Shown here in pieces: positions 32,217 to 37,344 of a stretch of 37,344 nt of DNA; positions within the stretch are counted from its first letter, which is position 1; each line of letters opens with the position of its first letter. The stretch is from CBIHLX01 sp966210935 (GTDB lineage: Bacteria > Patescibacteriota > Saccharimonadia > Saccharimonadales > Saccharimonadaceae). The notes under the pieces were generated by a model. It did not search any database and was not told the origin of the DNA. It worked only from the letters and a program-made list of their open reading frames with translations. The translations under genes were made by a program, and so were the position numbers. The stretch lies in assembly GCA_966210935.1 (NCBI GenBank), contig CBIHLX010000002.1:1-37344 (forward strand), given 5' to 3'.

Positions 32217-32264
32217 CCTCTCATACCTAGGGGGTGATAAATTGCCAAATACAGACTGAGCCGG

Positions 32265-32270
32265 TATAGT
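32265..32270 (+). promoter_or_regulatory. -10 box of the gene at 32278, predicted leaderless
   Basis: TATAGT ending 8 nt before the ATG; the same arrangement is found at its paralogue (36822). Confidence 0.6.
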
Positions 32271-32277
32271 CAGCAGT

Positions 32278-32862
32278 ATGAAAGAGCCGCGAGAGGGTGA
32301 CATGTTTAACCGACTCGAGCGTGACATGGTGCACGACCTCTCGGCTTGGCGCCGCGAAGTAATCGATTTGTTTAACACAATGCATGAGGCGGCTCTCAGA
32401 TTTCAGCAGGCAAAGAGTGGCAGTATGTTGCCGCTGGTGTCTCCGGCAAACGTCACTGAGATGCGAATCAACTTAACTGGCTATATCGCCGAAGAGTGGG
32501 ATGAGCTTCAGGATGTACCGCTCCCGGGTGAATTTATGCAGATCAGTGGGCCGGTACGCTGGTATGATGCGGCCGACCAAGAAGATGTCCCGACGCCGCA
32601 CCTTCTTTTAGATGACCGTCACATCTACGGCAACTATGTCGACTGGAAGATTCTGCCAAATTTTGATGCAATGTTGCCGCCGACGCCGCAGGAGGGGCAA
32701 ATAAAACCTGGTACCGACATCCCGTTCTTTGGGCTACACCTTGTCATCGAAGACCCTACGTTTACAGATGCCAATAATAACCTTATTAGAATTTATGCCG
32801 ATGAGATTTATGTGCCCATACACTACGAGCGTGCACGATTTGTGATTTACGGGAACTACTAG
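32278..32862 (+). CDS. Unknown protein, paralogue of the gene at 36837
   Basis: 194 aa, soluble, not recognised. It aligns along most of its length with the product at 36837: FNRLE...DLSAWRR (10-26), I-x3-T-x-Y-IAEEW, P-x-P-x4-ISG-x3-WY, and FGLHLVIEDP near 150. ATG 32278 is preferred to ATG 32302 (which has GAGAGGG upstream) because the N-termini of the two paralogues align from their first codons. Conserved Trp and Tyr suggest an enzyme or binding domain, but no catalytic motif is evident. Confidence 0.78.
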   Translation: MKEPREGDMFNRLERDMVHDLSAWRREVIDLFNTMHEAALRFQQAKSGSMLPLVSPANVTEMRINLTGYIAEEWDELQDVPLPGEFMQISGPVRWYDAADQEDVPTPHLLLDDRHIYGNYVDWKILPNFDAMLPPTPQEGQIKPGTDIPFFGLHLVIEDPTFTDANNNLIRIYADEIYVPIHYERARFVIYGNY

Positions 32863-32907
32863 CAAACTCCGCCTCTGGTTTTCATATGCTACGTTTCTAT
32901 AAAAAAG

Positions 32908-32916
32908 TGGTATAAT
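32908..32916 (+). promoter_or_regulatory. Extended -10 of the gene at 32966
   Basis: Perfect TGGTATAAT preceded by AAAAAAG. It shares the 15-mer AAAAAAGTGGTATAA with the promoter at 31621. Confidence 0.7.
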
Positions 32917-32965
32917 ATACAAATTCAGCATGAAACACATACTGAACGATAGGGGGCACACACTT

Positions 32966-33370
32966 ATGGGAGACGTCGTCAGTCTTATGGCGGGTAATGT
33001 CATTGACCTTGCCGACTATAAGCGAGAGCGTCAGCAGCGTGCGCGTGAGCGTGCTGTTGATGAGACGATCATGACTTGCTATGAGAGTATGTTGAAAGCT
33101 GGAGTGCTGCGCGAATTGTCGTTGTACCCACCTGCTTATTGCAGGTCGTCGGCGATATTGACCGATGACCAGCGACGGGGCTTTGCAGAATACATAGACA
33201 ATCAGGTCGCAGATGAAGCTACGCTAAGGCGACTCAGGGAGCTTACGCGTCTCTGGGGCTTCGATACTATCCAGCGTCTGGCCGAGCAGACAGTCTACAA
33301 AGGCTGCCTCCGATTGGCGCTGTTCAGAGAAGGTGGCGGAGTTATTGCCATCTGGCGGCGCTGTTCTTAA
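32966..33370 (+). CDS. Basic protein of unknown function
   Basis: 134 aa, not recognised. The N-terminal NVIDLADYKRERQQRARERAVD is a charged helix; the C-terminal region is rich in Arg and Cys (YKGCLRLALF, IWRRCS). ATG 32966 has AGGGGG 9 nt upstream. An in-frame ATG at 32930 lies 13 nt after the -10 box and would add 12 residues; which one is used is open. Confidence 0.62.
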   Translation: MGDVVSLMAGNVIDLADYKRERQQRARERAVDETIMTCYESMLKAGVLRELSLYPPAYCRSSAILTDDQRRGFAEYIDNQVADEATLRRLRELTRLWGFDTIQRLAEQTVYKGCLRLALFREGGGVIAIWRRCS

Positions 33371-33401
33371 GTGCTGCACACCCTGCCGGACCGTCCGGCC
33401 A

Positions 33402-33440
33402 CCCTCTGCCGCAACCAGCGGCGGAGGGTTATTTAATTTT
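33402..33440 (+). terminator. Intrinsic terminator
   Basis: 11-bp stem CCCTCTGCCGC / GCGGCGGAGGG (one T-G pair) with loop AACCA, then TTATTTAATTTT. A smaller hairpin (CCGGACC-GTCCGG) precedes it. Confidence 0.75.
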
Positions 33441-33475
33441 GTATCCCGACCTTACGTACTCATGCTTGACAATTT

Positions 33476-33506
33476 CCCTGGTCGGTTTACTATAAGGTGA
33501 CTATGG
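33476..33506 (+). promoter_or_regulatory. Promoter of the gene at 33535
   Basis: Perfect -35 TTGACA (33476-33481); -10 is TATAAG (19-bp spacer) or TACTAT (16-bp spacer). Confidence 0.55.
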
Positions 33507-33534
33507 ACTGTTCTAAGGATCGAGAAGATTAATC

Positions 33535-34275
33535 ATGCGTGCACGAATTTATAAACCCCTCTACATCCCTCGTGACAGCAGTGATCGCTACATGCTTCCG
33601 TTAGAGGAGGACATGGTGGGGCGAATACTCACGAATGCAGCTGAAGTTGTGGCAGATCGCGACAGCGAGGATGGGCTAGAGCGTGTCTATCATGACAACT
33701 TGAAACCAGCGAGCATACAGACGCGTGAAGATGGTGACACCGAATATACCTGGAAGATGCAGGTGCGACGTGATGAAGAAGTAGAGGGCGCGGAGTCATT
33801 CCTTGTCTACCAGCTTGAATACACGGAAGAGACGACTGTTGAGATAGGTGATCTAGAGTCTCATGAACAGGAGCAGCTTGTTGCTCTGCTGCGTGAGCAG
33901 GGTGAGCAAAACGAAGACCTTATCGATACCATCACCGCTGTTGCGACAGATGCGAGTGATCCGGTGCATATTACGCGTCTCAATAAGGTGGCGTACATAT
34001 GTGGCCAGGAGAATCTCTCAATTACAAAGCGGCACGAAGTCGACTATATTGTAAACGGCGAATCAATTATGCATCTTAGTGACGATACATCAGAGGCGGC
34101 ATGCGATGATCAGACGACGACGGTTCGTAGCCTTGATATGGATCTAGAGTTCGTGACGGCTGATGATATTGTAAAGATTCATGAAATTCTTTACCGTCTT
34201 GGTTTGCCGGGCGGAAAGCTCATTGAAGATGTTACTGATCGCTACGTTAATGACAACTATACTTACGTTGACTGA
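33535..34275 (+). CDS. Acidic soluble protein of unknown function
   Basis: 246 aa, strongly acidic, not recognised. The N-terminal domain is mixed (MRARIYKPLYIPRD, EYTWKMQVRRDEEV); the middle has a Glu/Gln-rich helix (ESHEQEQLVALLREQGEQNED); the C-terminus has a helical DDIVKIHEILYRLGLP segment. No signal peptide or membrane segment. It ends at a terminator shared with the convergent gene. Confidence 0.75.
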   Translation: MRARIYKPLYIPRDSSDRYMLPLEEDMVGRILTNAAEVVADRDSEDGLERVYHDNLKPASIQTREDGDTEYTWKMQVRRDEEVEGAESFLVYQLEYTEETTVEIGDLESHEQEQLVALLREQGEQNEDLIDTITAVATDASDPVHITRLNKVAYICGQENLSITKRHEVDYIVNGESIMHLSDDTSEAACDDQTTTVRSLDMDLEFVTADDIVKIHEILYRLGLPGGKLIEDVTDRYVNDNYTYVD

Positions 34276-34282
34276 TGGACTG

Positions 34283-34310
34283 CTCGCTAAGACAGCCTAG
34301 CGAGTTCTTT
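34283..34310 (+). terminator. Terminator between convergent genes
   Basis: Stem CTCGCTA / TAGCGAG with an 8-nt loop, then TTCTTTTTC on plus. The left arm includes the stop codon of the minus-strand gene. Confidence 0.75.
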
Positions 34311-34886
34311 TTCAATATATTCATTATCGACGGCACCGCGGTAGAACTTGCCAATCAATAGGCCAATAACAATAAATAGAATACCCATACCCGTAAGGAT
34401 GTATGATGGTGCGCTTTCGGCTTCCCCTTTGTCGTTAAGGAACGAGGCTACGACTTTGCCTTGCTGGCTGTAGCGCAGGGTGACGATATCGCCAATTGCA
34501 TACTTATTCTCGTGTGGCTTTGAATTAAGCGGAACGATGGCTTCATTTCGAATAGTGACGACTGGTAGGTATTCGGGGTCGCCTGACTTGTCTTCGTTGT
34601 AATCTTCGGTAATGTTTTCTACGACAAAATCGCCTTTGGTGCCATCTGGGCCATTGACTGTGCGGATGTCGGCACTAAGCATGTAACCGCTAATTCCAAA
34701 AAATAGACCTAGGGCAATAAATAGTCCGGGCACAAACCATCGCTGGCCACTGCCTCCAGGTTTACCGCCGCGCACAAAGTAGCGTTGCTCGGCGGGTGCA
34801 TTCTTTATAATGTGTTTGCGGGCGCGGCGCCGATATGCGGCGTCCGTTTCGTTGGGCTGGCGTGATAGGGAATGGTCATTGTTCAT
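34287..34886 (-). CDS. DUF3592-like two-TM membrane protein
   Basis: 199 aa. A basic cytoplasmic N-terminus with YRRRARKHIIKNAP, one membrane segment at about 50-70, a beta-rich extracytoplasmic domain (YLPVVTIRNEAIVPLNS ... YAIGDIVTLRYS) and a second membrane segment at about 161-182. This TM-beta-TM layout with a GDxVxLRY element resembles DUF3592 proteins, whose role is unknown. It follows the anchored protein at 34907 by 20 nt on minus, probably as an operon. Confidence 0.72.
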   Translation of the reverse strand: MNNDHSLSRQPNETDAAYRRRARKHIIKNAPAEQRYFVRGGKPGGSGQRWFVPGLFIALGLFFGISGYMLSADIRTVNGPDGTKGDFVVENITEDYNEDKSGDPEYLPVVTIRNEAIVPLNSKPHENKYAIGDIVTLRYSQQGKVVASFLNDKGEAESAPSYILTGMGILFIVIGLLIGKFYRGAVDNEYIEKELARLS

Positions 34887-34906
34887 TAAGGTTGTGCTTT
34901 CTAAGG

Positions 34907-35470
34907 TTATTTAATGACAGCAGTCATGTAGAATTGTTTGATATCGGCTTTTACTTGCTTGGCAAGCCTAGATGCTTCTGCTCGTAATGTTGCGTCGGTA
35001 TTGCGCGGTGTCGCAAGGGTATCAAGACAACTAGCTTCAGTTGGATATTCGATTGTGCGCACCGTCGTGCTGATTGTGCCAACGACTTCGCTTTTTGTCG
35101 CTAGCTCGCCATTTGCGCCACATAGCTTAGTGACGATCTCTTGATCGGCATTAGCGATGAATTTGCCAATTGCTTTATGCGACAGCTCAAGATAATCGTC
35201 ACCCTTTGACGAGCTTGCCCATGTGATATTTAAATTGGCTCTAGTGTCATCGTAGGTGATAGTCTTGCCATTCGGCAGCGCGTCGGTTATCTTGCCATCT
35301 TCTTGGACATCAGTAATGACGTCTGTTGGCTTGTCGTCCTTTTGACTTGTATGCGCCCATATGTAAGCGATTGCTCCAAGTGCCAGTAGTATAACAAGGC
35401 CTGCGATAATAGCTTTTTTGGTTATTTTTCGTTTGTCCTGCTGAGGCGACGGATCCGAAGTGGGGGTCAT
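34907..35470 (-). CDS. Membrane-anchored extracytoplasmic protein of unknown function
   Basis: 187 aa. A short polar and basic N-terminus is followed by one hydrophobic segment (about 19-39, AIIAGLVILLALGAIAYIWA) and an extracytoplasmic domain of about 145 residues with a pair of Cys (LCGANG and SCLDT) that could form a disulfide. There is no lipobox. Not recognised. First gene of a probable pair with 34287; AGAAAG precedes the ATG. Confidence 0.7.
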   Translation of the reverse strand: MTPTSDPSPQQDKRKITKKAIIAGLVILLALGAIAYIWAHTSQKDDKPTDVITDVQEDGKITDALPNGKTITYDDTRANLNITWASSSKGDDYLELSHKAIGKFIANADQEIVTKLCGANGELATKSEVVGTISTTVRTIEYPTEASCLDTLATPRNTDATLRAEASRLAKQVKADIKQFYMTAVIK

Positions 35471-35570
35471 ATGTATCTTTCTATTAACGGTACTAACTCT
35501 AACTATCTTATCAACTTAGGCTTCTAGGGTCTAATGGCGCCCCTATTGCGGGCGTGAACAAAGGCGTCGG

Positions 35571-35598
35571 TTGCTTTATTAAGTTATTATTGTATAAT
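35571..35598 (+). promoter_or_regulatory. Promoter of the UVR-motif gene
   Basis: TTGCTT (35571-35576), 16 bp, perfect TATAAT (35593-35598). Leader of about 53 nt. Confidence 0.65.
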
Positions 35599-35657
35599 CA
35601 CATACAATAGTTTTGTTGTTATGAGCATTGCCCATCCGAAGCTACGAAGGAGTTAAA

Positions 35658-36128
35658 ATGTTGCTTCCAAAGGTGTTTGTTGGAATCAAGCACAACGACT
35701 TGGAAAATCCGCGGCACCCTATGCTGTTTGTCCGAGTCTTCGAGGATAAGATCAACCCCGAGCGCCTGGTCGTAAAGCTCAAGGAAGCTGGCTTTCTTGT
35801 TGATGTCGAGAGGGATCCCACGGTCATCCTTACCGTAATATCCAAGGTGAGGATAGAACGGGGTGAGATGATCAAACAACTGATCGATATCCTAAAGGTC
35901 TGGCACGATGAACTCTGTGGCGAGCTTCAGGTTATCAAAACACTGTTCGTGCAGCATGACGTGCCAAGGCTCAAGTTAACCGAGCACACCCCGGCTGAAG
36001 ACTCGTGCCTCATGCGTATAGGCCTATTGAAGTCACGACTGAGAGTCGCGATTGAAATCCAGGACTACGAAGGAGCCGCGGTACTGCGAGACGAGCTGAA
36101 TGCTTTAGCGGCCGACTCACTCGTATGA
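35658..36128 (+). CDS. Small protein with C-terminal UVR motif
   Basis: 156 aa. The N-terminal half has an alpha/beta look with two strands (PMLFVRVFED, TVILTVISKV). The C-terminal helix pair RIGLLKSRLRVAIEIQDYEGAAVLRDELNAL (120-150, given here only by its core DYEGAAVLRDEL) fits the UVR (UvrB/UvrC) domain pattern, in which helices dimerise with a partner UVR domain. UVR motifs occur in UvrB, UvrC, ClpC and McsA, so a link to repair or protease adaptors is possible. AAGGAG lies 5 nt before ATG 35658. Confidence 0.75.
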   Translation: MLLPKVFVGIKHNDLENPRHPMLFVRVFEDKINPERLVVKLKEAGFLVDVERDPTVILTVISKVRIERGEMIKQLIDILKVWHDELCGELQVIKTLFVQHDVPRLKLTEHTPAEDSCLMRIGLLKSRLRVAIEIQDYEGAAVLRDELNALAADSLV

Positions 36129-36183
36129 GAAGGCTGATTTGCACAAGTAACATATATTCCAAAGCCGTCGGAAAGTCCGGCGT

Positions 36184-36216
36184 CCCCGCATAGCAATATG
36201 CGGGGTTATTTTATTG
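36184..36216 (+). terminator. Terminator with GCAA tetraloop
   Basis: Perfect 9-bp stem CCCCGCATA / TATGCGGGG closed by GCAA, then TTATTTTATT. Confidence 0.85.
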
Positions 36217-36241
36217 TGTAGTTGTGCCAAGATATGAAACG

Positions 36242-36280
36242 AGCCGGGCGACGCAGGATAAACTCCTGCATCTCCCGGCT
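36242..36280 (-). terminator. Hairpin between convergent genes
   Basis: AGCCGGG / CCCGGCT with inner GCAGGA / TCCTGC, two mismatches. It lies 8 nt beyond the stop of the minus-strand gene, but the T-run after it is poor. Confidence 0.5.
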
Positions 36281-36288
36281 TTGTCGCT

Positions 36289-36702
36289 TCACTCACCGCG
36301 GCCATAGGCGACCAGTGCTTCGAGGCACTGACGTGCGCTATTCTCGTCACCGCTGAAAACATCTCGCAAGATCGGATACAAGTGTAGTGGTGCGCGACTT
36401 CTCGCGACGTCGTGCACCTCTGAGTCCGTTTTGATGGAGTTAAGCAGTTGGGAATTATCCCCCTTGCTGCCCGTTTGCAACCCCTCGAGCGTCTGCTCTG
36501 CTGCCTTGCCGACCTGCTCGGCTACTGCCGGGTAGGCGGCTCGCCAACGCTCGGCGGCACCAATCAGTTGCCAGCTTGGAGCGTTGTTGATGATAGCTTG
36601 GCTCTCGGCGCTGAGTGCGTGCTCAAACTCCATACTATGAGTCCGGACATTCTTGCCAATCTGGATCTTCAGCTCAGTGAGTGAGCTTGGTACATCGCCC
36701 AT
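36289..36702 (-). CDS. Helical soluble protein of unknown function
   Basis: 137 aa, not recognised. Predicted almost wholly helical (FEHALSAESQAIINNAP, AAERWRAAYPAVAEQVGKAAEQ). GGAGG lies 5 nt before ATG 36702 on minus; an in-frame TTG 12 nt upstream overlaps that Shine-Dalgarno. Own promoter with extended -10. It is divergent from the gene at 36837. Confidence 0.72.
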   Translation of the reverse strand: MGDVPSSLTELKIQIGKNVRTHSMEFEHALSAESQAIINNAPSWQLIGAAERWRAAYPAVAEQVGKAAEQTLEGLQTGSKGDNSQLLNSIKTDSEVHDVARSRAPLHLYPILRDVFSGDENSARQCLEALVAYGRGE

Positions 36703-36739
36703 CAATACCTCCAATAGTGTAGGGAAAGCGATCTACTGT

Positions 36740-36748
36740 ATTATGACA
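36740..36748 (-). promoter_or_regulatory. Extended -10 of the minus-strand helical gene
   Basis: On minus: TGTCATAAT, with TTGCTC 16 bp upstream as a possible -35. Confidence 0.55.
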
Positions 36749-36821
36749 CGAAATTAGTTTTGAGCAATAGATAGCAAGGGGTTGTGTGTCATATTTGCTT
36801 GTCGGCTAGTGACCAAAGGAG

Positions 36822-36827
36822 TATAGT
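36822..36827 (+). promoter_or_regulatory. -10 box of the gene at 36837
   Basis: TATAGT ending 10 nt before the ATG; leader 0-3 nt predicted. Confidence 0.55.
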
Positions 36828-36836
36828 GGCCGTACT

Positions 36837-37344
36837 ATGGAAGGGAAGGAGTACGACATCTTTTCTGAGCTAGAGCACGAGCTGTGGCGTGATCTCTCGC
36901 AGTGGCGGCGCCATATCGTCGCGAGCTTTGAGAAGTGCTGTCAGGCGGCAATTGAGATGGAGCGGGCCAAATCGGACCCCCTTAATCTAGACGATCCCGT
37001 AGTTTACGCTACTATCAAGCATCGTACTATTAGTTTTTTGATCGCTGATTGGATCGAGGATAAAGAGTCGCCACGCCCGCGTGATCTTATTTCTGTCACG
37101 GGATCGAGCTACTGGTACACGCTAGATGAAACGACCGGTAATATGTCGCCATTCAGGCTGCCTATAGGTTACAAAATGGAGGGTCCACTCATTCGTTGGG
37201 ATGTCGCACTCTACATAGACGAAGCCGGCTTGGATCTAGATGCGCATCTGAATGACGAATTAACGTACAGGCATACCCGCTCGTTTGGGGTGCATCTTAT
37301 TTTGGAGCACCCCATTATCACAAGTGACGCCGGTACGCTCTTGC
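36837..37344 (+). CDS. Unknown protein, paralogue of the gene at 32278, truncated by the window edge
   Basis: At least 169 residues, not recognised. It shares with the product at 32278: F-x2-LE-x5-DLSQWRR near the start, TISFLIADW, P-x-P-x4-VTG-x3-WY, and FGVHLILEHP near 151. The start ATG 36837 is set by the adjacent -10 box and by alignment of the N-termini. The C-terminal end lies beyond the window. Confidence 0.75.
   Translation, partial: MEGKEYDIFSELEHELWRDLSQWRRHIVASFEKCCQAAIEMERAKSDPLNLDDPVVYATIKHRTISFLIADWIEDKESPRPRDLISVTGSSYWYTLDETTGNMSPFRLPIGYKMEGPLIRWDVALYIDEAGLDLDAHLNDELTYRHTRSFGVHLILEHPIITSDAGTLL

Noticed and set aside
31704..32378. A 224-codon minus-strand reading frame covering the genes at 31686 and 32278
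   Set aside because: The plus strand has an extended -10, a Shine-Dalgarno, a UUCG terminator that would fall inside the minus frame, and a recognisable paralogue for 32278. The minus frame has none of these.
1..37344. CRISPR arrays, insertion sequences, prophage genes
   Set aside because: No regularly spaced repeats, transposase, integrase or phage structural genes were seen.

Overview
The window looks like a compact bacterial chromosome segment from the Candidate Phyla Radiation, most likely Saccharibacteria (TM7). This is inferred from the short RNA polymerase subunits, the lean intergenic regions, the many small lineage-restricted proteins and the general look of the core proteins. There is no rRNA gene to settle it. 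UGA is used as a stop (for example at 6471, 28296 and 34275), so this is not a UGA-recoded lineage.

Layout. 1-2270 (minus): the start of a bifunctional penicillin-binding protein that runs off the left edge. 2385-7010 (plus): tyrS, recG, a zinc-phospholipase-C-like protein and rsmD. 7011-9323: two tRNA-Leu genes (UAG on minus, CAG on plus) flanking an FAD-linked oxidase. 9324-14596: a membrane protein (minus), then a SpoU methyltransferase, hisS, tig (trigger factor), a small membrane protein and clpP. 14671-16068: three small membrane proteins, including a SemiSWEET-like half transporter. 16264-23452: rpoB-rpoC. 23643-25099: four tiny unknown genes with structured leaders and unusual 3' hairpins. 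25359-30982: rpsL-rpsG, then an SPW-like membrane protein and three unknown genes, then fusA. This is a str operon split open, with no tuf in view. 31117-37344: an accessory tract of nine or so small unknown proteins, each mostly with its own promoter and terminator. It includes two paralogues (32278 and 36837), a UVR-motif protein (35658), and two membrane-anchored proteins (34287 and 34907, minus).

Regulation read from sequence. Many promoters are extended -10 boxes (TGnTATAAT-like) with weak -35 boxes. In at least nine genes the -10 hexamer ends 7-10 nt before the start codon, so the transcripts should be leaderless or nearly so. Other genes have long leaders and good Shine-Dalgarno sequences. 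clpP has a near-perfect CIRCE element over its -35 box, which implies HrcA control.

The most striking protein-level signals are in the core machinery. EF-G has NKIN in place of the guanine-specificity motif NKxD, and an acidic residue appears in its G5 loop. RpoC has lost all cysteines of both structural zinc sites and carries NADYDGD instead of the usual NADFDGD catalytic motif. All functional assignments rest on reading motifs by eye; no database search was run.
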